A stretch of 64,000 nucleotides of DNA from Rubripirellula tenax (GTDB lineage: Bacteria; Planctomycetota; Planctomycetia; Pirellulales; Pirellulaceae). The notes under the pieces are model-generated. The model was not told where the DNA came from. It did not search any database and saw nothing but the letters and a program-made list of their open reading frames with translations. A program made the translations under genes and the position numbers. Location of the stretch: positions 466,372 to 530,371 of the forward strand of contig NZ_SJPW01000004.1 in assembly GCF_007860125.1 (NCBI RefSeq). The letters are read 5' to 3'. Below, one piece after another: positions 44,417 through 53,249 of the stretch (positions are counted from its first letter, which is position 1; each line of letters begins with the position of its first letter).

Positions 44417-46732
44417 ATGCCTTATACCTCCAATCGATCCAAATCTTCGTCGCGTTTTGGGCTGCGGTTTTTCACCCGAACCCTAACGTTACTAATTCCG
44501 GTTCTGGCGACACAGTTCGCGTGGGGCCAAAACGTTGTCAGGCCGCTATCGACGGATCCAATTGGTAAAACGCCCAGCATCATTGGGCTCAATAGTGGCA
44601 ACTACATGCCCGGGTCCAACAACAGCAGCTTCTGGCGTTGGACCGGAGTCAACGGTGCTCGCATCTTTACGTCGGCCCCCAATATCGAACAGGTCGACGA
44701 CATTTCCGGTCACGGCGATGGGGTCAATAGCCAATCGTCATTCCTTGCTCGTCGCGAAGCGGTCCGGTCCAACCCCACCGACCCTTCGTTGATCAACTTC
44801 TCGGTCTTTGAAGACGGCTACAGGAACAACGATTCGGGATTCATCAACTTCGACCATGCCTACGGCGACCTTGCCAACAACGGCATCAGCCAGTTAGCAA
44901 TCATCAACCGCACCGCGGGCCAGTATCCGATGGTCCAAGACGATTCCGCCGCGGGATGGGCGGACCGCTGGGAACATTGGCAGCACTTTTACGCCCAAGC
45001 CTACTACCTAGGCAGCAACCACGACGTCGAGCGTTTCAGCATGTACAACGAACCGGACCAAGGCAGCCAGAGCGTCACTCAAGCCGACTACCTGTTGCGG
45101 CTTCAGTTGGCGTCGGACGCGATTCAGTCCGCATTGGGCGACGTAAACCGCGACTTTGGCAAAAGCCTTACCGCCAATGTCATCGCACCCATCACCGCCG
45201 GTTCGGCCAACGAGTACTTTGCACGCACCGACAACTCCGACACGCGCGATGACAACCAAGGTTGGGGCGAACTGGTGATCAACAACTTGAACACCAACTT
45301 CTTGGGACAAGTCGACACGAATTTTCAGCTGATCCATACCTACGGTTACCAGCAGTACAACGCAGACGGGCGAGAATACGCTGCCGACCTGAACTTCATC
45401 AAAAACGAAGTGGCTCGCGACATTAGCCAGAACAACTTGATCGGCGAAGTCAACGTTGCATTGACCGAGTTCAACGTCCACTCCAACGGCGTGTTCGATA
45501 CGCGCACAGACGACCTGAACACGCCATCGCGTTTCGCTCGGCTGGGAGGGATCTTTGCGGGGCTGGCGAATGAACAGGTCGACGAGCTTTACTTGTTTAA
45601 GTTTGACTCGAACGCCGAAGACGCCGACCTACAAAAAAACGCGATCTTTACCAACAGCCGCTTTGACGCGTCCTACGACGTCGGCGGCGCCACCAAGGCT
45701 GCGGGCGTGTTGCAATTGTTCACGAAGGGATTCGCCGGAGGTCAGGATTTGTTGGGCGTATCGGAAACAACAAACAACCTGGAAGTGGCCACCAGCTACA
45801 ACGCATCCAAGGACGCCTTCTACATGCTGTCGGCAAACGAATCGTCATCGCAGAACCGCAGTCTGACATTCGACCTGTCCGCATTAGGTGTCGAGCCTGG
45901 CGCGATCGTCCAGATCGAAGAAGTATCCGAAGGCAAAATGGCCGAAGTCACACACCGCATCGTCGTCCCCAGCGACATGATGATCAACGTCGATCAGGCG
46001 AGCGAAAGCGTCCTGCTGTTGTCCGTACCTCGCACCGCCGCAGATCATCTGGTGGACTTGACCGCGTCTGTCGACGCGACCGTTCGTGCCGGCAACAACA
46101 TCAACAGCAACGCCGGAAGCAGCGACAACATTTTCGTCCGAAACGTCGCCGACGGACCCGACGGTCGATCGGTCGGATTGATTCAGTTCGACACCACCGG
46201 GATAACAGAAGTAGTCGCCGTCGAACGTGCTGTGCTGCAACTCCATGGTGAAATCAGTGAAGGCAGCGAGGAATTCGTCACCGCGCATGTGTACGGCATC
46301 ATTGGTGACGAATGGGACGAAACAACGATCACTTGGGGCATGACCGACAACTTAGGCGAGTCCACCGGCACGGCGACGCTGGTTGCCGACAACTTTATCC
46401 TCGGTATCGGTGAGACCGCCGAGTTTCTGGGGCACCTGACGGTTAGCCAATCACTAGAATCCGTTGCATTGGACGTGACCGGATTCATGCAACACTACTC
46501 TGACCAGAGGGTGCAATTCTTGATAGCACGGGAAGTCCGTTTCGATGGCGAGAACGTCGACCGTTCGGTCGGAGCGATTCGGTTCGATTCCAAGGACAAC
46601 GCCAGCGGCCTTGGGCCAAAGTTGCTATTGGAATTGCGAAACGTCGTCGCTGTTCCCGAACCAAGCACGTTTGCGTTCCTGGGCTTGGTCGGCGTCGGCG
46701 TGATGGCGGCTCGCAAACGACGTCGACGTTGA
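44417..46732 (+). CDS. PEP-CTERM protein with glycosidase-like barrel and DNRLRE-like domain
   Basis: A 771-residue protein. The start is uncertain between 44336 and 44417; the latter gives a signal peptide with hydrophobic LTLLIPVLATQFAWG. Residues about 45-430 look like a clan GH-A barrel with FSMYNEPDQGSQS (acid/base Glu) and VALTEFNVHSNGVF (nucleophile Glu). A beta-sandwich follows, then a DNRLRE-like domain from about residue 570 (TASVDATVRAGNNINSNAGS, GLIQFDTTGITEV). It ends with a sorting signal VPEPSTFAFLGLVGVGVMAA plus RKRRRR. It would be displayed on or released from the cell surface to act on a polysaccharide; the substrate is not predictable. Confidence 0.72.
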   Translation: MPYTSNRSKSSSRFGLRFFTRTLTLLIPVLATQFAWGQNVVRPLSTDPIGKTPSIIGLNSGNYMPGSNNSSFWRWTGVNGARIFTSAPNIEQVDDISGHGDGVNSQSSFLARREAVRSNPTDPSLINFSVFEDGYRNNDSGFINFDHAYGDLANNGISQLAIINRTAGQYPMVQDDSAAGWADRWEHWQHFYAQAYYLGSNHDVERFSMYNEPDQGSQSVTQADYLLRLQLASDAIQSALGDVNRDFGKSLTANVIAPITAGSANEYFARTDNSDTRDDNQGWGELVINNLNTNFLGQVDTNFQLIHTYGYQQYNADGREYAADLNFIKNEVARDISQNNLIGEVNVALTEFNVHSNGVFDTRTDDLNTPSRFARLGGIFAGLANEQVDELYLFKFDSNAEDADLQKNAIFTNSRFDASYDVGGATKAAGVLQLFTKGFAGGQDLLGVSETTNNLEVATSYNASKDAFYMLSANESSSQNRSLTFDLSALGVEPGAIVQIEEVSEGKMAEVTHRIVVPSDMMINVDQASESVLLLSVPRTAADHLVDLTASVDATVRAGNNINSNAGSSDNIFVRNVADGPDGRSVGLIQFDTTGITEVVAVERAVLQLHGEISEGSEEFVTAHVYGIIGDEWDETTITWGMTDNLGESTGTATLVADNFILGIGETAEFLGHLTVSQSLESVALDVTGFMQHYSDQRVQFLIAREVRFDGENVDRSVGAIRFDSKDNASGLGPKLLLELRNVVAVPEPSTFAFLGLVGVGVMAARKRRRR

Positions 46733-46786
46733 ATCACCAAGCCGGTGGTGGCTCAGGATTTAGCGGAAAATAACTGTCGTAACTCG

Positions 46787-46822
46787 GGCTCTTTTGCCCG
46801 AGATGTTCGCGACGGGCAAGAG
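46787..46822. repeat. Hairpin repeat after the PEP-CTERM glycosidase gene
   Basis: Arms ctcttttgcccg and cgggcaagag pair around gagatgttcgcga. It could act as a transcription end, but there is no T-run; it looks more like a scattered intergenic repeat. Confidence 0.45.
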
Positions 46823-46966
46823 TGCCCATCGTACATTTAATTCCCGCTCGATCCTTAGCGGCTTAGCGAGCCGCTACGCGTAAGAGAGCGTCCGGCTAAA
46901 GCAAACCCTCCTGCTCACCTCGAATCGTCTCGCGGGATAGTCAGGAAAGGGAACCAATTCGCCAAG

Positions 46967-47058
46967 AAAAACCACAGATGAACACGAATGAACACAGATT
47001 GCGTGCTGAAGACGGGGGCGTAAAAATCGGTGTTCGTCTGCGTTGATCTGTGGTTGAA
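46967..47058. repeat. Inverted intergenic repeat (accacagatgaacac type)
   Basis: The left arm holds aaaaccacagatgaacac and a second gaacacagat. The right arm holds gtgttcgtctgcgttgatct and gtggttgaa, an imperfect inverted copy. The spacer is about 30 bp. The form is that of a non-coding mobile repeat; the minus-strand ORF across it is not protein-like. Confidence 0.65.
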
Positions 47059-47082
47059 TTTCATGACCAATCACCATTTGGC

Positions 47083-47242
47083 ACAGCAGGTATTGCCATG
47101 CAACGAATCCTGGTCGACAACGCGCGAAAGAAAAAGCGGCTTCGACATGGCGGCGATCGCAATCAGGTGCGGCTATCTGATACCGACATCGCTCAGCCAG
47201 CCTCTTTCGATGACATGGATTTGATCGCGTTGGACGAAGCGC
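47083..47242 (+). pseudogene. Fragment of a planctomycete-type ECF sigma factor
   Basis: In one frame this stretch reads TAGIAMQRILVDNARKKKRL, then RHGGDRNQVRLSDTDIAQPA and FDDMDLIALDEA. This matches the segment just before region 4 of the ECF sigma family expanded in Rhodopirellula and Verrucomicrobia (typical consensus: AMRRILVDHARRKRRLKRGG and LLALDEAL). Both the sigma region 2 part and the helix-turn-helix of region 4 are missing, and the frame ends shortly after. It is a gene remnant next to an intergenic repeat and is not expected to be functional. Confidence 0.7.
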
Positions 47243-47377
47243 CCACATGTAGTCCCTTTTCAATCGCCCCGTGGCATGACATTTACACTTTGTAGCCAGC
47301 GGTAAGCGGCAACGGATCGGAGTCCTTGCAATTCGGTCGAAATTCGCCGATCCAATGCAGTCGTTGAGGTGTTTGAA

Positions 47378-48283
47378 ATGCATCACCTCAATCAAAACGG
47401 GTCAACGCCGATGCTACGCCTGCGACACGCTCCAATCCTGGCGGTATTCCTCGGCGTGTTCGTTGCCGCGCCGCTGCGATCCGACGCACAGGATGTCGTG
47501 ATCGAACCCGATGTCGTTTATGGCCACAAACTTGGACTGGCGATGACGTGCGACGTGTTCACGCCCGTCGAGCATGTGAATGGAGCGGCGGTTTTGTTCA
47601 TGGTCAGCGGCGGGTGGTATTCCCATTGGTCGCCGCCTGAACAGACACAGCACATGTTCAAGCCCTTGACGGACGAGGGATTCACGGTGTTCGCCGTCCG
47701 TCACGGCAGTAGCCCAAAGTTCTCCATCGCCGAAGCGGTCGCCGATGTCCGTCGCAGCGTGCGGTTCATTCGTATCAATACCGAAAAGTTTCAAGTCGAT
47801 CCGAACCGAATTGGCGTGTTCGGAATGAGTGCGGGGGGACACTTGTCGCTGATGCTTGGAACGGCATCCGACGACGGAATTACCGATTCAAAAGACCCCG
47901 TCGAACGGGTCAGTGATCGAGTCAACGCAGTCGTTGCGTACGTCGCACCGACCGATTTGCGCATCATGGCCAGGGACGCCCCCGATCGGCTCCCCGCTTA
48001 TCAACGGTTCCCGGCGCTCGATATCGACATGATTGCGGCAGAACCCAACTCGCCCATCGTTCATGTCACGCCCGACGACGCGCCGACACTGTTGCTTGCC
48101 GGAGCAAAGGATGATTTGGTTCCCATATCGCACAGCCGCAACATAGAAGCGGCATTCGAAGAAGCAAACGTTGAAAGCAAACTGATCGAGTTTGAGAACG
48201 CCGGCCACGGCTTCGGAGGCGAGGACGCTGAGAATGCGACCAAGGCGATGGTCGATTGGTTTGTTACTCACCTGACGAAATAG
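47378..48283 (+). CDS. Secreted alpha/beta hydrolase (esterase/lipase BD-FAE/HSL type)
   Basis: A 301-residue protein. The ATG at 47378 follows tgagg at eight bases; the signal peptide core is PILAVFLGVFVAAPL. An internal ATG at 47411 would also start before the signal. The fold shows VLFMVSGGWYSHWSPPEQ (oxyanion region), the nucleophile elbow GVFGMSAGGHLSL with Ser in GxSxG, an acid in LLLAGAKDDLVPISHS, and His in FENAGHGFGGED. It resembles carboxylesterases of the xylan/feruloyl esterase and BD-FAE class. Its location next to polysaccharide-active proteins suggests removal of ester groups from sugars, but the substrate cannot be read from sequence. Confidence 0.85.
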   Translation: MHHLNQNGSTPMLRLRHAPILAVFLGVFVAAPLRSDAQDVVIEPDVVYGHKLGLAMTCDVFTPVEHVNGAAVLFMVSGGWYSHWSPPEQTQHMFKPLTDEGFTVFAVRHGSSPKFSIAEAVADVRRSVRFIRINTEKFQVDPNRIGVFGMSAGGHLSLMLGTASDDGITDSKDPVERVSDRVNAVVAYVAPTDLRIMARDAPDRLPAYQRFPALDIDMIAAEPNSPIVHVTPDDAPTLLLAGAKDDLVPISHSRNIEAAFEEANVESKLIEFENAGHGFGGEDAENATKAMVDWFVTHLTK

Positions 48284-48604
48284 GCATCGCGTCAGTTTGC
48301 GGATGCGATGTCTCATTTGCTGGCACCCCAGGCGGTTGCGTCCGCGTATCGGCGGAATTGCCCCTCGACGATTATGACTTCACTCGCACGACGCTATGCG
48401 AATGGAAAAATCTACACCCAGAAACCAAAATCGATTCCGGTCCGCCAGAGCAAGTACAGTCGCCACCAGACTTCGACTAGCGGTCTGCAGGGTATCGCGT
48501 TCATCGAACAGGACAATTGGTACGCAGAAATACGACGACTGCAGTCGATCCATCCAGTAAAATTCGTTGTGCTAACCGAACTCTTTCTGCAAACCGAAAA
48601 CTCC
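48284..48604. other. Intergenic region, no gene seen
   Basis: About 320 bp between the esterase and the next secreted protein. Open frames exist but have no signal peptide, start signal or recognisable domain. It presumably holds the promoter of the downstream three-gene operon. Confidence 0.5.
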
Positions 48605-50413
48605 ATGCTCCGTCAAATGAAACTCTCCCTTCCGGTGCTGAGCGTGATGCTGGTCCTTGCCAGCTTGATCGCTTGGCCGCGAGACTCGTTCGCTGAGCCT
48701 CCACGCGGTGTCGACTGTGTGGCGACCGAATTGCTGCCCAGTTCGATTGTCGCTTGTGCGGAAGTCTCTGATCTGGGCGAGGCATTGGAAACCGTTTTAA
48801 AACATCCGCTTCGATCGAAACTCGAAGCGATGCCGGCGTACGATGGGTTCATCCAATCGGGTGCTCCGGCAAAGATCCAAACGGGTCTGCGTGCCTTCGA
48901 AGCGACTATGGGAAAGCCGTGGCAAGAGGCAATGGAGACTCTGACCGATCGCGGCATTACGATCGCACTCGATGCTTCGGATGGCGGTGTGGCGATCTTG
49001 GTTCACTCGTCTGACGCGGACTCATTGGAACGCTTCCGCGGATTTGTACTGGCATTCAGGCAAATGCAAGGAGCAACCGCGAAACAGGGTGAATACCGCG
49101 GATTCACCGCCGACTTGGTGGGCGACAAATGGAAGATGGTGCGGATTCACGATTGGTTGCTTCTGACTAACAATGCGGAACTTGGCAAATCCATCATTGA
49201 CCAGTACCTCGATCGCAACGGCGATTCACTCGAAACCAACACGACCTACGCCGCGGCACAGAAATCCATTGACCTGGGTGACCGAGAGCATTCAACCGTC
49301 TCGGCGTACGTCGACATTGAACCACTGCGTGATGCTGGATTTGCAAAAAGCGTTTTCAATGAAAAGATTGACAACATCGTAGGCGAAGTTGCATTGGGCG
49401 GTGTGCTGGCAAATCTTCGTCACACATCGTTTGTGACGGGCCAGTTCAACATTCGTGATGCCGGGCTGTCGCTGCGTCTGGCAACGCCTCATCAGCGTGA
49501 TTGGGAAGCGCCGCGAGAGTACTTTTTCGGAGAACCCCAACTTGCCGCCGCACCGTCGCTTCTGGACGTGGAAAACCGTTTGTTCGCAGTGTCGACGCAT
49601 CGCGATTTGTCGCAAATGTGGCTGCGATCCGGCGACCTCGTTTCCGATCGAGCCGTCGATCAACTCGCCGTCGCCGATACGACGCTGACAACATTCTTTT
49701 CCGGTCGAGACTTCGGCGAAGACATCCTTGGTTCGCTGGAAAGTGAAATCCAGATTGTCGGCATGGAACAAGATTTTACGGACGTGCTGCCCCAGCCGGC
49801 GATCAAATTGCCCGCGTTCGCGGTGCAGTTTCGGATGAAAAATCCCGACGAGACGCAGCCCGAATTGCGTCGTGTGTTTCAAAGTTTTATCGGATTCCTT
49901 AATGTCACCGGCGCCCAAAACGGACAACCACAATTCGACCTTGGGATGGAGACCGTTGGCGATGCCCAATTGGTCACGGCGACCTATGTACCGGAAAAGG
50001 GCGCGCGAGAAAGCCGCGATGCGAAAATTCAGTTCAACTTTTCACCGACATTGGCGTTTGCGGGCGAACGAATTGTGTTCGCGAGCTCCACCGCGTTGGC
50101 GCGGAAGTTGATTGAGTCGCCCAGCGGCAACAAGCACGACAACGAAGTCGGATCACAGGCAGGCGTTCCGAACACGATCGGCAGGTTGGAAACGACGACT
50201 TTGCAACGCATTTTGGAAACCAACCGACCACAGTTGATCGCCAACAGCATGCTCGAAAAGGGGCATAGTAAACAAGCGGCTGAAGACGAGATTGCTTTGC
50301 TGTTGGAGTTGATCGGATTCCTTCGCGACGTTCGATTGAACTTGAATGTGACAGAGTCGCAGATGACGTTGGGGTTGGCGGTTGATGTGACGTCGGATTC
50401 GGAGGCCCAGTGA
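48605..50413 (+). CDS. Secreted protein of unknown function, first gene of a DUF1800/DUF1501 operon
   Basis: A 602-residue protein not recognised as a known family. The ATG at 48605 begins a clear signal peptide (MLRQMKLSLPVLSVMLVLAS, cleavage after DSFA); the upstream 99 codons of the open frame look non-coding. The mature part is mixed alpha/beta, with a section resembling repeats of self-inspecting domains (GGVAILVHSSDADSLERFRG, YRGFTADLVGDKWKMVRIHD, then NAELGKSIIDQYL) as seen in some DUF3352-like planctomycete proteins; this likeness is weak. Its stop codon TGA shares a base with the ATG of the DUF1800 gene, so the two are translationally coupled. Confidence 0.75.
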   Translation: MLRQMKLSLPVLSVMLVLASLIAWPRDSFAEPPRGVDCVATELLPSSIVACAEVSDLGEALETVLKHPLRSKLEAMPAYDGFIQSGAPAKIQTGLRAFEATMGKPWQEAMETLTDRGITIALDASDGGVAILVHSSDADSLERFRGFVLAFRQMQGATAKQGEYRGFTADLVGDKWKMVRIHDWLLLTNNAELGKSIIDQYLDRNGDSLETNTTYAAAQKSIDLGDREHSTVSAYVDIEPLRDAGFAKSVFNEKIDNIVGEVALGGVLANLRHTSFVTGQFNIRDAGLSLRLATPHQRDWEAPREYFFGEPQLAAAPSLLDVENRLFAVSTHRDLSQMWLRSGDLVSDRAVDQLAVADTTLTTFFSGRDFGEDILGSLESEIQIVGMEQDFTDVLPQPAIKLPAFAVQFRMKNPDETQPELRRVFQSFIGFLNVTGAQNGQPQFDLGMETVGDAQLVTATYVPEKGARESRDAKIQFNFSPTLAFAGERIVFASSTALARKLIESPSGNKHDNEVGSQAGVPNTIGRLETTTLQRILETNRPQLIANSMLEKGHSKQAAEDEIALLLELIGFLRDVRLNLNVTESQMTLGLAVDVTSDSEAQ

Positions 50414-51780
50414 TGAACAACATGCACTCCGTCGATCCGGCCTGGGCATGGCAGCCTTTTGAACCGACGGCCGATCAGCCTTGGGACCGATCTACGGTGG
50501 CGCATCTGTATCGCCGATCTGGGTTCGGCATGGACCTGATCCGTATTGATGAAACGGTAAACCGTACTCCTGCGGACGTGGTCAAAGAACTCGTCGCGGG
50601 CAACCGTGAATCGACCGACTTCCGCTCCACAGCCGACGCGCTCGCCGAAGCAACCCTGGCTGGCGGTGACGCAAAAAAGTTGTCTGCGGCATGGGTCTAT
50701 CGCCTGCTCTACACGCCAAATCAGTTGCTCGAAAAGACAACTCTCTTATGGCACGGTCACTTTGCAACGGGCGCGGAGAAGGTCAAGGATGCCAGGATGA
50801 TGTGGAATCAAAACCAGCTCTTGCGCGACCATGCGCTCGGCGACTTTGGCGATTTGGTCCATAAAATTTCGCAAGACTCGGCGATGCTGGTCTACCTCGA
50901 TTCAGTGGTCAATCGAAAAGCACATCCGAACGAGAACTTCGCCCGCGAGCTGATGGAACTATTCTGCCTCGGGGAAGGCAGCTACACCGAAATGGACGTA
51001 CTCGAGCTCGCACGCTGCTTCACCGGTTGGGAGATCAAGAACAAGAAGTTTCGCAAGAACCGTTACCAACATGATACAGAAACGAAAACGGTGCTCGGGC
51101 AAAGCGGCAATTTTGATGGCGAAGACGGTGTAAGGATCGTATTGGAACAGCCCGCCGCACCCCTCTTTGTCGCTCGCAAGCTTTATCGGTTTTTCGTTAG
51201 CGATGAGCCGAATCCGACGGACGCGATGTTGCAGCCGTTGGCGGACGCTTTCCGCGAAAGTGATTTGCAAGTTGCCCCCGTGGTTCAGCGAATCCTTGGC
51301 AGCAACCTTTTCTATTCGTCAATTTCGATCGGTCGCAAAATCAAATCGCCTGTCGAACTCGTGCTTGGAATGCTGCGAAGTCTCAAAGCCACGACCAACA
51401 CTCAACTCGTCGCCAAGGGCCTGCTGAACATCGGCCAAGGCTTGTTCTATCCACCGAACGTCAAAGGTTGGGACGGAGGCCGAGCGTGGGTCAATTCGTC
51501 GACGCTATTGGGGCGGGCGAATCTTGTCGCCGACATTTTGGAGAACGAAGCGACCCGATTCGATGGCAAGAGTCTCGCGGAGTACTTGCGAGATCAGGGT
51601 GTGCGAACGACCGAACAAGCCATCGAACACTTCGAGCATTGTTTGCTTGCCGTGCGGTTGGATGAGCCAACAAAGACCCAGATCCGCCAAACCGTCACGT
51701 CTGGATCAGGTGACGAAGAGCGGCGAATGCGGTCGCTATTGCATGCCATGACTTCTCTCCCCATTTGCCAGCTCGCGTGA
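50413..51780 (+). CDS. DUF1800 protein
   Basis: A 455-residue protein with the DUF1800 layout: HLYRRSGFGMDLIRIDE near the N-terminus, the core TTLLWHGHFATGAEKVKDAR, NENFARELMELFCLGEGSYT, and YPPNVKGWDGGRAWVNSSTL. The start ATG at 50413 is preceded by a strong ggagg at seven bases; the stop of the upstream gene overlaps it as TGATG. No signal peptide is seen. DUF1800 genes are regularly followed by a DUF1501 gene, as here; the pair may build or process an exported structure. No reaction is established. Confidence 0.93.
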   Translation: MNNMHSVDPAWAWQPFEPTADQPWDRSTVAHLYRRSGFGMDLIRIDETVNRTPADVVKELVAGNRESTDFRSTADALAEATLAGGDAKKLSAAWVYRLLYTPNQLLEKTTLLWHGHFATGAEKVKDARMMWNQNQLLRDHALGDFGDLVHKISQDSAMLVYLDSVVNRKAHPNENFARELMELFCLGEGSYTEMDVLELARCFTGWEIKNKKFRKNRYQHDTETKTVLGQSGNFDGEDGVRIVLEQPAAPLFVARKLYRFFVSDEPNPTDAMLQPLADAFRESDLQVAPVVQRILGSNLFYSSISIGRKIKSPVELVLGMLRSLKATTNTQLVAKGLLNIGQGLFYPPNVKGWDGGRAWVNSSTLLGRANLVADILENEATRFDGKSLAEYLRDQGVRTTEQAIEHFEHCLLAVRLDEPTKTQIRQTVTSGSGDEERRMRSLLHAMTSLPICQLA

Positions 51781-51799
51781 ATCTTTAAGGCGCATCGAT

Positions 51800-53035
51800 A
51801 TGTACATCTCTACAAACCAAAGTCGACGCAAATTCCTGCGAACCACCGTTGGTAGCGCGGCTGCGATCGGAGTCGGTGCGGCATTGCCGAAGTGTTTTGC
51901 AGAGGCAGCATCGGGTCGCAGCAACACCACCGAACGAATCCTTGTCGTGGTGCAAATGTCGGGCGGAAACGATGGACTGAACACGATCGTTCCCTACGCC
52001 GACGACGACTACCGATCGGCTCGGCCAAAGCTGGCGATTCCGACGAGCGACGTAATGAAGTGCGATGACGACAATGGCTTTCATCCCTCGATGACCGGCA
52101 TGCACGAACTGTTGCAGGACGGGAAGTTCGCCGCGGTTCGAAATGTCGGTTATGAAAAGCCGAATCGTTCACACTTCGAGTCAATGGACATTTGGCACAC
52201 GTGCCGGCGCAAAGACGAACCACGCCCCGATGGATGGCTAGGTCGTTTCCTGGATCAACAACCGTTGGCCGCTGGCGGTGACGTCCCCGCCTTACACCTG
52301 GGCCGAGAACAGCAACCGGCGGCAATCGCATCAACGAGCATTCGCGTGCCGACAGTGAACGAGTTGGCGGAGTTTCAATTGCGGGGCAATGACAAGCAAT
52401 CGTTAAGGAAGTTGTTGCAGAATCGCCAGCCGACCCATTCCGCAAGTGAAAATGAACTGTTGAGTTTTTTGCAATCAAGCACGACCTCGGCGATCGCCGC
52501 TAGCCAGCGCGTGACCGAAGCGGCTTCGAGTTACCAGAGCGATGTGAAATACCCCCAAACCGAACTGGGCAACAAGCTCCGCGTCGTGGCCCAATTGATC
52601 GACTCGGGAATGAACACACGCATCTACTACGTCCAGCATGACGGTTTCGATACACACGCCCAGCAAGATCAAACCCACACCATCTTGCTTCGCCAATGGA
52701 GCGATGCGGTCAGTGCGTTGGTACGTGATTTGGAAGGCCACGACCATGGGAAGCGAGTCTGCGTGATGACGTTCAGCGAATTCGGTCGACGCGTTTCTGA
52801 AAACGCCAGCGAAGGAACCGATCACGGCGCCGCCGGTCCGATGTTCTTGTGCGGTGGTGGCGTGAAAGCCGGGATTGTCGGAAAACGTCCAAACTTGACG
52901 GATCTACAGGATGGCGATCTGAAACACGAATACGACTTCCGCCAAGTCTATGCATCGGTTCTGAAAGACTGGCTCGGCACCGATCCATCGCCAGTTCTCG
53001 GCAAAGAATACGCGTCGCTGCCATTGTTCGCTTGA
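51800..53035 (+). CDS. Tat-exported DUF1501 protein
   Basis: A 411-residue protein with a twin-arginine signal (NQSRRKFLRTTVGSAAAIGV). Family blocks are VVVQMSGGNDGLNTIVPYAD, HPSMTGMHELLQDGKFA, NRSHFESMDIWHT, YYVQHDGFDTHAQQDQTH, and MTFSEFGRRVSENASEGTDH. This is the DUF1501 subtype that pairs with DUF1800, different from the subtype at 13344-14729 which pairs with DUF1549/DUF1553. It follows the DUF1800 gene by 19 bp. The fold is alkaline-phosphatase/sulfatase-like, but no activity is proven. Confidence 0.93.
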   Translation: MYISTNQSRRKFLRTTVGSAAAIGVGAALPKCFAEAASGRSNTTERILVVVQMSGGNDGLNTIVPYADDDYRSARPKLAIPTSDVMKCDDDNGFHPSMTGMHELLQDGKFAAVRNVGYEKPNRSHFESMDIWHTCRRKDEPRPDGWLGRFLDQQPLAAGGDVPALHLGREQQPAAIASTSIRVPTVNELAEFQLRGNDKQSLRKLLQNRQPTHSASENELLSFLQSSTTSAIAASQRVTEAASSYQSDVKYPQTELGNKLRVVAQLIDSGMNTRIYYVQHDGFDTHAQQDQTHTILLRQWSDAVSALVRDLEGHDHGKRVCVMTFSEFGRRVSENASEGTDHGAAGPMFLCGGGVKAGIVGKRPNLTDLQDGDLKHEYDFRQVYASVLKDWLGTDPSPVLGKEYASLPLFA

Positions 53036-53249
53036 ACTTCGTATCGTTCCGAGTCTTTTGTTAGTCAAAAACTTAGAACACGAAACGTGCGCCTTTACAT
53101 CCCTGCAAACGCGATCTGCCGAAGCGATCGAATTGAAACCGCAATGATGGCGATCGCAAGCAGAGTCATCGCTGGTCAAGTCCAGAGCGACCTGGGACGT
53201 CGGATACGACGGCCAGAACACCGTCCGTTCTTCTAACGTCTCATTGCCG

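Noticed and set aside
46874-47395. 173-codon minus-strand ORF
   Set aside because: It crosses the inverted repeat and runs antisense to the sigma-factor fragment; no protein-like features.
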